A stretch of 64,000 nucleotides of DNA, taken from Procambarus clarkii (Eukaryota; Arthropoda; Malacostraca; Decapoda; Cambaridae). This document shows positions 51,606-62,429 of this stretch, in pieces. The notes below the pieces were generated by a model, which searched no databases, was not told the origin of the DNA, and saw nothing but the letters and a program-made list of their open reading frames with translations. Position numbers and translations under genes: made by a program. The stretch is taken from assembly GCF_040958095.1 (NCBI RefSeq), contig NC_091188.1, positions 39,409,612 to 39,473,611 of the forward strand, in the 5' to 3' direction. Position 1 is the stretch's first letter; every line of letters starts with the position of its first letter.

Positions 51606-52548
51606 GGTCACCACCAGGGTATACTGGCGTCGACCGTCACCACCAGGGTATACTGGCGTCGACCATCACCACCAGGGTATGCTAGCCTCGACCGTCACCA
51701 CCAGGGTATACTGGCGTCGACCATCACCACCAGGGTATACTGGCGTCGACCGTCACCACCAGGGTATACTGGCGTCGACCGTCACCACCAGGGTATACTG
51801 GCCTCGACCATCACCACCAGGGTATACTGGCGTCGACCATCACCACCAGGGTATACTAGCGTCGACCGTCACCACCAGGGTATACTAGCGTCGACCGTCA
51901 CCACCAGGGTATACTGGCGTCGACCATCACCACCAGGGTATACTAGCGTCGACCGTCACCACCAGGGTATACTGGCGTCGACCGTCACCACCAGGGTATA
52001 CTGGCGTCGACCGTCACCACCAGGGTATACTGGCGTCGACCATCACCACCAGGGTATACTAGCGTCGACCGTCACCACCAGGGTATACTGGCGTCGACCA
52101 TCACCACCAGGGTATACTGGCGTCGACCGTCACCACCAGGGTATACTGGCGTCGACCGTCACCACCAGGGTATACTGGCGTCGACCGTCACCACCAGGGT
52201 ATACTGGCGTCGACCGTCACCACCAGGGTATACTGGCGTCGACCATCACCACCAGGGTATACTGGCGTCGACCGTCACCACCAGGGTATACTGGCGTCGA
52301 CCGTCACCACCAGGGTATACTGGCCTCGACCGTCACCACCAGGGTATACTGGCGTCGACCATCACCACCAGGGTATACTAGCGTCGACCGTCACCACCAG
52401 GGTATACTGGCGTCGACCATCACCACCATGGTATACTGGCGTCGACCATCACCACCAGGGTATACTGGCGTCGACCGTCACCACCAGGGTATACTGGCGT
52501 CGACCGTCACCACCAGGGTATACTGGCGTCGACCATCACCACCAGGGT
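51606..52548. repeat. 29-bp minisatellite (ACCACCAGGGTATACTGGCG type)
   Basis: About 32 copies; the variants are CGTC/CATC and TGGCG/TAGCG. Each unit contains GTATAC and GTCGAC palindromes. Confidence 0.96.
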
Positions 52549-52607
52549 GACATGTCCGCAGTCGACGTCACACTTCGACCTGGACGCATGAGTCACCAAA
52601 TATAGCT

Positions 52608-53080
52608 ACTGTCACTCATCACTGTCACTCAACACTGTCACTCATCACTGTCACTCATCACTGTCACTCAACACTGTCACTCAACACTGTCACTCAACAC
52701 TGTCACTCAACACTGTCACTCAACACTGTCACTCAACACTGTCACTCAACACTGTCACTCAACACTGTCACTCATCACTGTCACTCAACACTGTCACTCA
52801 ACACTGTCACTCAACACTGTCACTCAACACTGTCACTCAACACTGTCACTCAACACTGTCACTCAACACTGTCACTCATCACTGTCACTCAACACTGTCA
52901 CTCAACACTGTCACTCAACACTGTCACTCAACACTGTCACTCAACACTGTCACTCAACACTGTCACTCAACACTGTCACTCAACACTGTCACTCAACACT
53001 GTCACTCAACACTGTCACTCAACACTGTCACTCAACACTGTCACTCAACACTGTCACTCAACACTGTCACTCAACACTTA
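52608..53080. repeat. 13-bp minisatellite (CTGTCACTCAACA)n
   Basis: About 36 copies with a strict 13-bp period; CAACA alternates rarely with CATCA. It shares the word TGTCACTCA with the array at 55868. Confidence 0.97.
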
Positions 53081-53137
53081 AGTGAAAGATTGTCCCTCCA
53101 CCCACTCCATCTCTCCTACCCTCCCCCTTCCCTCCGT

Positions 53138-53244
53138 CGCGTCTAACAGCCTGGTTGATCAGTTCAGCAACCAGGAGGCCTGGTCGATGACCAGGCCGCG
53201 GGGTCGCTGAGACCCGAAATCCCCTCAGGGTGACCTCAAGGTAG
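53138..53244 (+). mobile_element. LINE-A1 3' tail fragment
   Basis: CGCGTCTAACAGCCTGGTTG through a diverged GACCAGGCCGCGGGGTCGCT to GACCTCAAGGTA, the last about 105 bases of the family. Confidence 0.8.
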
Positions 53245-53248
53245 GACG

Positions 53249-53424
53249 CCAAGAAGCAGCCCGTGACAGCTGTCTAACTCCCAGGTACCTATTTACTGCT
53301 AGGTGAACAGGGGCTTCAGTCGTGAAACAAAATCTGGCCCATTTGTTTCCGCCTCCACCGGGGATCAAACCCGGAACCCCAGGACTGCGAATCCCGAGCG
53401 CTGTCCACTCAGCCATCAGGCCCG
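53249..53424 (-). mobile_element. SINE-1, body and head
   Basis: The minus-strand SINE-1 lacks its tail. It is joined to the LINE-A1 tail fragment on the left. The head near 53424 has a B box GGTTTGATCCC. Confidence 0.85.
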
Positions 53425-53454
53425 CTCCGTGATTAATATACCAACACAAGATAC

Positions 53455-53625
53455 TTGACGACGGAGAGAGGGAATTATCAGGTGAGAGCGCCAAGCCTTT
53501 ACGACTATATAGCACTGGGAAGGGGTCAGGATAAGGATTTGGGATGGGACGGTGGGAAAGGAATGGTACCCAACCACTTGTGTGGATGGTCGGGGATTGA
53601 ACGCCGACCTGCATGAAGCGTAGCA
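53455..53625 (-). mobile_element. SINE-E copy
   Basis: GAGAGCGCCAAGCCTTTACG, TATATAGCACTGGGAAGGGG, and CGGGGATTGAACGCCGACCT as the B-box-like stretch. It is the best-preserved of the three copies. Confidence 0.72.
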
Positions 53626-54246
53626 CTTGATTATATTTAGAACAAGTAATGCCAGCAATGCTTGCATTACTTATAAGAGTGATTCCTGAGGGCACTAGAG
53701 CCGACTTTCCAGCGTGTGTGTGGACATTATTATTATATAAGGCTGCGCCCCGCGGCCCTCACCGATCATGTCAGTAATTGTTAAAGTTATTTATGTAGTA
53801 AATGTTGAAGTTGCATCAGCAGGTCAGCCTTGGCCTGCACGTTGTGATACACCACTTGTCACTTAAAACTTTACACCATGCTAAGAGGAAATACCTATTT
53901 GATATCTGCTTGATATCCAGAGATACAATAGATACCCACAGATACCCTTTCTAAATAATAGAAAGCATCAATATACATAAACACATCAACATGTGTCATT
54001 TACCATTAATAATACCTAAAGCAACCATTGTCCAACCAACTAAAAGGAACCAAAAAAATATTTATATTATTCATTTTATAAAGACCACGAGAATGAACAC
54101 AACAACTAAGCCTAAACTCTCCTAGGCTTAGTATAGCACAAAAATATTATAAATTAGTATGCGGCTTTCAGTAGGCCTAAAATTGCTTTTGTGGCATACT
54201 GGTGGCACAAAAGTGAATTTGTCGAGGTACAACAGTCACTATTGTA
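53626..54246. other. AT-rich single-copy sequence
   Basis: About 620 bases without a recognisable repeat or gene; frames are short. It is one of the few stretches likely to be useful as a unique marker. Confidence 0.6.
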
Positions 54247-55858
54247 CTGTGTAACTGAGTACCTTCACTCCCAGCACGGTGGTGACTGAGTACCTTCACT
54301 CTCAGAATGAGTGGTGACTGAGTACCTTCACTCTCAGCATGAGTGGTGACTTAGTACCTTCACTCCCAGCACGAGTGGTGACTGAGTACCTTCACTCCCA
54401 GCATGAGTGACGACTGAGTACCTTCACTCCCAGCACGAGTGGTGACTGAGTACCTTCACTCCCAGCACGAGTGGTGACTTAGTACCTTCACTCCCAGCAC
54501 GAGTGGTGACTGAGTACCTTCACTCCCAGCATGAGTGACGACTGAGTACCTTCACTTCCAGCACGAGTGGTGACTTAGTACCTTCACTCCCAGCACGAGT
54601 GGTGACTGAGTACCTTCACTCCCAGCACGAGTGGTGACTTAGTACCTTCACTCCCAGCACGAGTGGTGACTGAGTACCTTCACTCCCAGCACGAGTGGTG
54701 ACTGAGTACCTTCACTCCCAGCACGAGTGGTGACTGAGTACCTTCACTCCCAGCATGAGTGACGACTGAGTACCTTCACTCCCAGCACGAGTGGTGACTG
54801 AGTACCTTCACTCCCAGCATGAGTGGTGACTTAGTACCTTCACTCTCAGCATGAGTGGTGACTTAGTACCTTCACTCTCAGCATGAGTGGTGACTTAGTA
54901 CCTTCACTCCCAGCACGAGTGGTGACTGAGTACCTTCACTCTCAGCACGAGTGGTGACTGAGTACCTTCACTCCCAGCATGAGTGGTGACTGAGTACCTT
55001 CACTCCCAGCACGAGTGGTGACTGAGTACCTTCACTCTCAGCACGAGTGGTGACTGAGTACCTTCACTCTCAGCATGAGTGGTGACTGAGTACCTTCACT
55101 CCCAGCATGAGTGGTGACTGAGTACCTTCACTCCCAGCATGAGTGGTGACTGAGTACCTTCACTCCCAGCATGAGTGGTGACTGAGTACCTTCACTCTCA
55201 GCACGAGTGGTGACTTAGTACCTTCACTCTCAGCATGAGTGGTGACTGAGTACCTTCACTCTCAGCATGAGTGGTGACTGAGTACCTTCACTCCCAGCAT
55301 GAGTGGTGACTGAGTACCTTCACTCTCAGCATGAGTGGTGACTGAGTGCCTTCACTCCCAGCATGAGTGGTGACTGAGTACCTTCACTCTCAGCATGAGT
55401 GGTGACTTAGTACCTTCACTCCTAGCACGAGTGGTGACTGAGTACCTTCACTCCCAGCATGAGTGGTGACTGAGTACCTTCACTCTCAGCATGAGTGGTG
55501 ACTTAGTACCTTCACTCCTAGCATGAGTGATGACTGAGTACCTTCACTCCCAGCATGAGTGGTGACTTAGTACCTTCACTCTCAGCATGAGTGGTGACTG
55601 AGTACCTTCACTCCCAGCATGAGTGGTGACTGAGTACCTTCACTCCCAGCACGAGTGGTGACTTAGTACCTTCACTCCTAGCATGAGTGGTGACTGAGTA
55701 CCTTCACTCCCAGCATGAGTGGTGACTTAGTACCTTCACTCTCAGCATGAGTGGTGACTGAGTACCTTCACTCCCAGCATGAGTGGTGACTGAGTACCTT
55801 CACTCCCAGCATGAGTGGTGACTGAGTACCTTCACTCCCAGCATGAGTGGTGACTGAG
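54247..55858. repeat. 32-bp minisatellite (GAGTACCTTCACTCCCAGCA type)
   Basis: About 50 copies, strict 32-bp period. Variable sites are ACTGAG/ACTTAG, CTCCCAG/CTCTCAG and CACGAG/CATGAG, shuffled along the array. CTTCACTC and GAGTGGTGA can pair imperfectly within a unit. Confidence 0.97.
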
Positions 55859-55867
55859 TGACCAAGG

Positions 55868-56464
55868 AAGACATGGTCACTCACCAGAGTGACGAGTAAC
55901 AACACTGTCACTCACCAGAGTGACGAGTAACAACACTGTCACTCACCAGAGTGACGAGTAACAACACTGTCACTCACCAGAGTGACGAGTAACAACACTG
56001 TCACTCACCAGAGTGACGAGTAACAACACTGTCACTCACCAGAGTGACGAGTAACAACACTGTCACTCACCAGAGTGACGAGTAACAACACTGTCACTCA
56101 CCAGAGTGACGAGTAACAACACTGTCACTCACCAGAGTGACGAGTAACAACACTGTCACTCACCAGAGTGACGAGTAACAACACTGTCACTCACCAGAGT
56201 GACGAGTAACAACACTGTCACTCACCAGAGTGACGAGTAACAACACTGTCACTCACCAGAGTGACGAGTAACAACACTGTCACTCACCAGAGTGACGAGT
56301 AACAACACTGTCACTCACCAGAGTGACGAGTAACAACACTGTCACTCACCAGAGTGACGAGTAACAACACTGTCACTCACCAGAGTGACGAGTAACAACA
56401 CTGTCACTCACCAGAGTGACGAGTAACAACACTGTCACTCACCAGAGTGACGAGTAACAACACT
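55868..56464. repeat. 31-bp palindromic minisatellite
   Basis: 19 almost identical copies of GTCACTCACCAGAGTGACGA followed by GTAACAACACT. GTCACTC, loop ACCA, GAGTGAC is a perfect 7-bp hairpin in every unit. There are no spacers between units. Confidence 0.96.
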
Positions 56465-56592
56465 CTGGACCATCAGAGAACATCACAATGACACAAGAAT
56501 AATGACGGTCTTGTTGCCCCGCCGTCAGCCAGCACACTGGGGGAATTTACATGTTATTTATTATTGGTGTCGTGCTAATGGATATTTGTAGG

Positions 56593-56598
56593 TGGGTA

Positions 56599-56651
<53 letters not shown>

Positions 56652-56716
56652 GCTGGCTGGCTGGCAGGCTGGCTGGCTGGCAGGCTGGCTGGCTGGCTGG
56701 CTGGCAGCCAGCCTGC

Positions 56717-56795
<79 letters not shown>

Positions 56796-56876
56796 GCTGG
56801 CTGGCAGGCTGGCTGGCTGGCAGGCTGGCAGGCAGGCTGGCAGGCAGGCAGGCAGGCAGGCTGGCAGGCAGGCTGG

Positions 56877-56936
<60 letters not shown>

Positions 56937-56937
56937 C
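56593..56937. repeat. CTGG / CAGG tetranucleotide repeat
   Basis: CTGG on the left, CAGG on the right, with mixed CTGGCAGG between, and a small inverted block near 56704 (GGCAGCCAGCCTGCC). Confidence 0.98.
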
Positions 56938-57110
56938 TACCCCTTCTCCCCAGCACCCCTTAGAGAACCCCCAGGGACCCCCCACCCCGAACCCCCCAGT
57001 GACCCCAGTGACCCCAGGGAGCACCTACCCGGTCAGCTGAGTCACCTGAAGCTCTGGGCCTTACCTGTGGTGAAGAAAAACAAACACCAATTAACACCAC
57101 CACAATAATA

Positions 57111-57112
57111 TA

Positions 57113-57207
<95 letters not shown>
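57111..57207. repeat. TA microsatellite
   Basis: About 95 bp of TA. The 128-base spacer to the next TA tract (57208-57335) is single-copy within this window. Confidence 0.98.
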
Positions 57208-57210
<3 letters not shown>

Positions 57211-57332
57211 GAAAGGTAGGAGATGAAAAGATTAAAGTATTCGGTGAGAATCCACAAGGTCTTCTCTGAACACTATTTATTTTCTTCTTCGAGGATGTGG
57301 GTCCCTTTAATTAAACCAGTGGTGGTACCCCG

Positions 57333-57335
<3 letters not shown>

Positions 57336-57424
<89 letters not shown>
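57336..57424. repeat. TA microsatellite
   Basis: About 88 bp of TA, starting after CCCCGAAA. Confidence 0.98.
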
Positions 57425-57426
<2 letters not shown>

Positions 57427-57504
57427 CGCCTGACATTATATATGTATTGAGCGTACAATGAGAGGGAGAGGGAATGGACCATTACGCCCAGGGCGGTGTT
57501 GAAG

Positions 57505-57690
57505 CCTAAAAGGGCTTCTAAAGGCTTCTAACAGCTTCTAAAGACTCCTAAAGACTTCTAAAAAGCTCCTAAAGACTTCTAAAAGGCTTCTAAGGGCTTC
57601 TAGAAGTTTCTAAAGGCTTCTAAAAGCTTTTAAAGGATTCTAAATGCTTTTAAAGGTTTTTAAAGACTTCTTAATCCTAGAAAAGTCTTC
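57505..57690. repeat. Degenerate 10-bp repeat (AAAGGCTTCT)
   Basis: About 17 units of GCTTCTAAA/GACTTCTAAA with increasing decay to the right. Confidence 0.88.
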
Positions 57691-57786
57691 TCTAGCGCTC
57701 TAGAGCAAGTCTTACGTCTGGTACATATGCCCATGATGTGCGTATTGTTATTGTTAGTTAGTTGTCATACTGTAGACAAGTCAATG

Positions 57787-57925
57787 TGGGGAGGGGCAGA
57801 GAGGGTAGGCAAGGGGAGGGGAGGGTAGGGGAAAGGAGGGTAGGGGAAGGGAGGGTAGGCAAGGGGAGGGGAGGGTAGGGGAATGGAGGGTAGGCTAGGG
57901 TAGGGGAGGGTAGGAGAGAGGGGGA
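57787..57925. repeat. G-rich GGGAGGGTAGGGGA repeat
   Basis: Four or more G tracts of 3-4 separated by 1-2 bases (for example GGGGAGGGGAGGGTAGGGG), a textbook quadruplex motif repeated several times. C runs follow at 57988-58048. Confidence 0.9.
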
Positions 57926-58164
57926 CGGGCATTGGCCGAGTGGGCAATGAGCCAAATGACCTCAAGTAAACGACCAACGGTACAGCCTCACCCCCCCCCC
58001 CCTTCCCTCCCCCCCCCCGGACACAAGCCCCCCCTCATCCCCCTCCCCCCCCCCCCCAACCCCCACCACATACACACGCCCCCCCTCTCCCTAACATGGT
58101 GTCAGCCTGCAGCTTCCTCAAGGCATCCACCATGAGCTGGTTTCCAGCTCATGACCACATGAAC

Positions 58165-58530
58165 TGGTTTCCAGGATCGATATCCTCCTCGGCCCGGTCT
58201 CCGGCCAGGCCTCTTAGTTGACTGTCTGGTCAACCAGGCTGTTGATTGTGCGCCTTGGAATCACCACAAGATACGACGCCTCACCTAACCATCACAGCCC
58301 GTTTGATCAGGTTCAATTCGAATTTTTGATTGCTGCTTATTCCGGGGATCAACGCCCCCCGCGGCCCTGTCACTGACCATGCATGTATCCTGGTTGGTGG
58401 TCTCGTTAATGATCACAGCCTGAAGGATGGATGACAGCTTCCTTGATCACGGATACTTCCAAGGTGTTTGTAAAGTTCTCCTCTGAACACTGTAAGAGGC
58501 CGGCCAGTTATACCATCTTGTGTTATAGCA
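58165..58530 (-). mobile_element. LINE-A1 terminal fragment, diverged
   Basis: The minus strand reads from about 58530: TAACTGGCCGGCCTCTTACA and GTGTTCAGAGGAGAACTTTA (the 94-bp-duplication region, single here), then 3' UTR pieces ending in a GACCGGGCCGAGGAGGAT-type tail near 58180. It is an old copy. 58560-58660 has a weak tRNA-like B box (GGTTCGAGACC, minus strand) that I cannot assign. Confidence 0.65.
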
Positions 58531-58769
58531 GACACTCCCAGGAAGCTGTCGGAGTGAACACTCACACACATGACCTCTTGCAGGTGTGTGACACATCTTC
58601 CATTCACCTGGCCTGTATGGGTCTCGAACCCTGGACCCCGGGGAACCGTCAACCATAGACGGCAAATCTTTTATGCCACAGATTTGTTTTGATTTTTTCA
58701 CATATTCGTACATTAAAATATTGATTGTAACCCATATATATATGTGCTTGAGCCTACAGTTTAGTCTTG

Positions 58770-58875
58770 TGTATGACCCTGGTTGGTCATACGTCGACCA
58801 GGAGGCCTGGTCGACGACCGGGCCGCGGGGACACTAAGCCCCGGAAGCACCTCACGGTAGCCTCAAGGTACGGTA
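58770..58875 (+). mobile_element. LINE-A1 3' tail fragment
   Basis: GACCAGGAGGCCTGGTCGAC, GACCGGGCCGCGGGGACACT, ending CTCAAGGTACGGTA. 58876-59054 is AT-rich single-copy sequence. Confidence 0.8.
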
Positions 58876-59054
58876 GACCCTCTGTCCTGCGTGACAGTCA
58901 ATACCAACACTGTCCTCACTTTAATAAGACGTAATCTAAGTACTCTGATTAGGCAAAATTGTAATTCATTTTGTCAATATAGATGTTAATAATAATAATA
59001 ACACATTTGTTTTCAGTCAGTAAAAAATAGAATAAAAAAATAAAGAACTTTAGA

Positions 59055-59730
59055 CCATACTTTTACAAACCGCCATGAACTAGGGACATGATGATTACAA
59101 ATACATGTTACTCAGACCACAGCCTAATCGAAGATCAGACGAGCTGGGCCAACAGACCTCTGCAACCAATCTCAAATCCCAGAGGAAGAAAATTCAGAAC
59201 ATTCGGTTTTAATGACAAACTGATTTATTAACTGGGCACGAATACCCCAAGACCTGGCAGAACTATCTTGGGAACAACTAAATGATGCACACCTAAACCA
59301 CTGCTTAAGAGAAAATAAGCACAGCAGCACTAGAAATATGTAGAAGGCACACATATACCACTAAGAAAAAGAAAAAAGGAAAAAAAGATGTTAACTGGAA
59401 GGAGAACGACACTCCCTCTAGGCGAAGAAAACAAATGGCAGAACATGTGAAACTCTCCTCTCTATCCCAACAACGACGAGGACGGCTGTGTAGGGACGTG
59501 GGAATGCTGGGAGCCAAGCTGCACGAACCCTTCCCTGCCCAGGAGAGGCAAACACAGCAAAAGGCCAACTGTAGCCTCTGTTTAACGCAACAGTAAAATG
59601 TGTACTTGGATGAAAAAACGATTCTTCGCGGCAGGGGATCGTATTCCAGGGACCATAGGATTAAGGACTTGCCCGAAACGCTACGCGTACTAGTGGCTGT
59701 ACATGAATGTAACGACTCTTGTATATATCT

Positions 59731-59770
<40 letters not shown>

Positions 59771-59909
59771 GAAATTGAAAAGAATCCGAAATACTTTTTC
59801 TCCTGTGTAAAAACAAGAAAAAAAACATCACCCATCACTGGGCCCTGCGCCAGGGTGATGAAACTTTCACAGATAACAACAAAGAAATGTGTGAAATACT
59901 GAGACTTCT
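59055..59909 (+). mobile_element. LINE-A endonuclease end and linker, with SINE insertion
   Basis: Collinear with 3650-4255: TACAAATACATGTTACTCAGACCAC (the SDH motif) through the basic linker to GAAATGTGTGAAATACTGAG. It is diverged and frame-broken. A SINE occupies 59572-59766. The LINE continues at 61196 after an insertion of about 1.29 kb, as TACTGAG here and CAGTACGATTCTG there are adjacent in the copy at 4240-4275. Confidence 0.82.
59572..59766 (+). mobile_element. 5S-tRNA-type SINE, 5' truncated, long poly-A
   Basis: Matches the body of the SINE at 17558-17970 from TGTAGCCTCTGTTTAA to CTCTTGTATATATCTC, followed by about 36 A. Head lost. It is inserted in LINE-A between AAAGGCCA and GTGAAATTGA, which are adjacent in the other copy except for three bases. 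Confidence 0.88.
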
Positions 59910-60143
59910 TATCTTGAGATGATTTCGGGGCTTATTAATGTCCCCGCGGCCCGGTCCTCGACCAGGGCTCCACCAGGAAGCAGCCCGTGACAGCTGACTA
60001 ACACCCAGGTACCTATTTTACTGCTAGGTAACAGGGGCATAGGGTGAAAGAAACTCTACCCACGGTTTCTCGCCGGCGCCTGGGATCGACCCCAGGCCCA
60101 CAGGATCACAAGTCCAGCGTGCTGTCCGCTCGGCCGACCGGTT
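59910..60143 (-). mobile_element. SINE-2, near full length, tail A
   Basis: Tail at 59910, head near 60140 (CCGGTCGGCCGAGCGGAC on the minus strand), B box GGTCGATCCC. Its head abuts the 3' end of LINE-A2. Confidence 0.88.
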
Positions 60144-61165
60144 ACCTGGTTGATGCCTGGTTGATGGGGTTCTGGGAGTTCTTCTACTCCCCAAGCCCGG
60201 CCCGAGGCCAGGCTCGACTTGTGAGAGTTTGGTCCACCAGGCTGTTGCTTGGAGCGGCCCGCAGGGCCACGTACCCACCACAGCCCGGCTGATCCGGAAC
60301 TTCTCTTAGAAAACCGTCCAGTTTTCTCTTGAAGATGTCCACGGTTGTTCCGGCAATATTTCTTATGCTCGCTGGGAGGACGTTGAACAACCGCGGACCC
60401 CTGATGTTTATACAGTGCTCTCTGATTGTGCCTATGACACCTCTGCTCTTCACAGGTTCAATCTTGCATTTTCTTCCAGATCGTTCACTCCAGTACGTTG
60501 TTATTTTACTGTGTAGATTTGGGACCTGACCCTCCAGTATTTTCCAGGTGTATATTATTTGGTATCTCTCTCGTCTCCTTTCTAGAGAGTACATTTGGAG
60601 AGCTTTGAGACGATCCCAATAATTTAGGTGTTTTATCTCGTCTATGCGTGCCGTATATGTTCTCTGTATTCCCTCTATTTCAGCAATCTCTCCTGCTCTG
60701 AAGGGGGAAGTGAGTACTGAGCAGTACTCGAGACGGGACAGCACAAGTGACTTGAAGAGTACAACCATTGTGATGGGATCCCTGGATTTGAAAGTTCTCG
60801 TAATCCATCCGATCATTTTTCTGGCTGACGCGATATTTGCTTGGTTATGCTCCCTAAACGTTAGATCGTCGGACATCATTATTCCCAAATCCTTGACATG
60901 CTGTTTTCCTACTATGGGAAGATTCGATTGTGTTTTGTACCCTGTATTATGTTTCAGATCCTCATTTTTGCCGTACCTGAGTACCTGAAATTTATCACTG
61001 TTAAACATCATGTTATTTTCTGCTGCCCAATCAAAAACTTTGTTGACATCTGCTTGTAGTTTTTCAATGTCTTCAGCAGAGGTAATTTTCATGCTGATTT
61101 TTGTGTCATCTGCAAAGGACGACACGAAGCTGTGGCGTGTATTTTTGTCTATATATTTTTGTCTA
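60144..61165 (-). mobile_element. LINE-A2 3' third, well preserved
   Basis: The minus strand runs from about 61165: RT motif C region, C-terminal domain, and 3' end with one copy of the satellite-type segment, ending CATCAACCAGGCATCAACCA GG and GTAACC. It provides the reference for the origin of the 120-bp monomer. Confidence 0.9.
60184..61125 (-). CDS. LINE-A2 RT motif C to C-terminus
   Basis: A 313-residue open frame. FADDT near residues 4-8 is the catalytic box, followed by NNMMFNSDKFQVLRYG, VKDLGIMMSDDLTFREHN, ARKMIGWITRTF, LNYWDRLKALQMYSLERRRE and KILEGQVPNLHSKITTYW. A single RGVIGTIREHCINIRGP block then precedes the tail LRAAPSNSLVDQTL...WPRAGLGE. The start is set by the first Met; the real protein began far upstream. 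The last about 30 residues are the same as those encoded by each 120-bp satellite unit, and the stop is the TAG found in the monomer. The frame is otherwise intact, suggesting a recent insertion. Confidence 0.9.
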   Translation of the reverse strand: MSSFADDTKISMKITSAEDIEKLQADVNKVFDWAAENNMMFNSDKFQVLRYGKNEDLKHNTGYKTQSNLPIVGKQHVKDLGIMMSDDLTFREHNQANIASARKMIGWITRTFKSRDPITMVVLFKSLVLSRLEYCSVLTSPFRAGEIAEIEGIQRTYTARIDEIKHLNYWDRLKALQMYSLERRRERYQIIYTWKILEGQVPNLHSKITTYWSERSGRKCKIEPVKSRGVIGTIREHCINIRGPRLFNVLPASIRNIAGTTVDIFKRKLDGFLREVPDQPGCGGYVALRAAPSNSLVDQTLTSRAWPRAGLGE

Positions 61166-61195
61166 TTTTTGTATATTTTTTTGTCGGTTCCCTAC

Positions 61196-62025
61196 TTCAG
61201 TACGATTCTGTCTTCAGTAAACCTCTGATCACATTGATGATGATCCAAATGAATTCTTCATGAATGTAACATCAACATTGAACCATATATCAGATGTCAC
61301 ACTAACCTCACTGGACTCTGAAGTAGCCATAGACAGCATGCCCATGGACCTGACGCGTGGAACTCTATATTCATCAAGAAATGAAAACATCACTATCACA
61401 GGCAAGCCCTTCCTCGCATACAAAGATCCAAGTTCGTTAATCCAGCCGCCAACCCCCCCCCCCCCCCGCTGTTTATGAGTGCAAAACAGTTTACACACGA
61501 CTCACAACTGCTGACGTCCGAACACTTCCGGAACAAGAGCTTCACTGACGACTGGTGTTCGAATCACAACGCTGTAAATGCTTCACCCACGTACTACAAA
61601 TACCAATAATCGCCAACAGAACCTAAACACCTAACATAACCTATGCCTAACTATACATAGAATTTTTATGTATAATAATATTAATTTATATATGAGAACT
61701 AATTTATATACGAGAACAACCCAATTTTTAATACACAATATGTTCAAATTGCTGAATGCGTGTAGGAGAGGACGGCCGCTGTTTTAACCAGCCTAGTGTG
61801 ATGATGGGTTGCACAGGCCTTAAACATCTTTTGGAGACGGAAGCAAGATACTAGCGTCATCCCTGACACACTTAAAACAGCAGAGATCGCGCCACTTCAC
61901 AAAGGAGGTACTAAAGCAGATACCAAACAAATTATAGACCAATAATGTTAACTTCACACATCATAAAAATCAATGAGTGCTAAGATGTAAGATCACAAAT
62001 CACCTGGAATCACACTTCATTGGCT
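61196..62025 (+). mobile_element. LINE-A RT N-terminal region, interrupted by repeat F
   Basis: 61196-61407 matches the LINE-A1 RT start (CAGTACGATTCTGTCTTCAG; NHISDVTLTSLDSE). 61828-62025 continues with ACTAGCGTCATCCCTGACAC and CCACTTCACAAAGGAGG. Together with 59055-59909 it forms one old plus-strand LINE-A with several later insertions. Confidence 0.8.
61408..61800. mobile_element. Repeat F copy 2, inserted in LINE-A
   Basis: Matches 34498-34830: CCGCCAACCCC plus C run, CTGTTTATGAGTGCAAAACA, GACGTCCGAACACTTCCGGA, ACGTACTACAAATACCAATA and an AT-rich end. LINE-A sequence resumes at about 61828. Confidence 0.8.
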
Positions 62026-62027
62026 CA

Positions 62028-62345
62028 ATTCTTCCATGTCTTTCACTCCAGTACGTTGTTATTTTACTGTGTAGATTTGGGACCTGGCCCTCCAGTATCT
62101 TCCATGTGTATATTATTTGGTATCTCTCTCGTCTCCTTCCTAGAGAGTACATTTGGAGGGCTTTGAGACGATCCCAATAATTTAGGTGTTTTATCTCGTC
62201 TATGCGTGCCGTATATGTTCTCTGTATTCCCTCTATTTCAGCAATCTCTCCTGCTCTGAAGGGGGAAGTGAGTACTGAGCAGTACTCAAGACGGGACAAC
62301 ACAAGTGACTTGAAGAGTACAACCATTGTGATAGGATCCCTGGAT
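62028..62345 (-). mobile_element. LINE-A2 C-terminal fragment
   Basis: The minus strand encodes MVVLFKSLVLSRLEYCSVLT to KILEGQVPNLHSKITTYWSE. It starts at GGGATCCCTGGAT, which is then expanded into the 18-bp array on its right. Confidence 0.88.
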
Positions 62346-62428
62346 TAGATGGGGTCCCTGGATTAGATGGGGTCCCTGGATTAGATGGGGTCCCTGGATT
62401 AGATGGGGTCCCAGGATTAGATAGGACC
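62335..62428. repeat. 18-bp array grown from LINE-A2 sequence
   Basis: Five units of GGGTCCCTGGATTAGATG; the core GGATCCCTGGAT is LINE-A2 sequence (compare about 60778-60790). A C run of 13 or so follows. Confidence 0.9.
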
Positions 62429-62429
62429 C

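Noticed and set aside
55868-56464. CRISPR-like array (31-bp repeats with a palindrome)
   Set aside because: There are no spacers, the repeats are contiguous, there are no cas genes and the setting is eukaryotic. It is a minisatellite.
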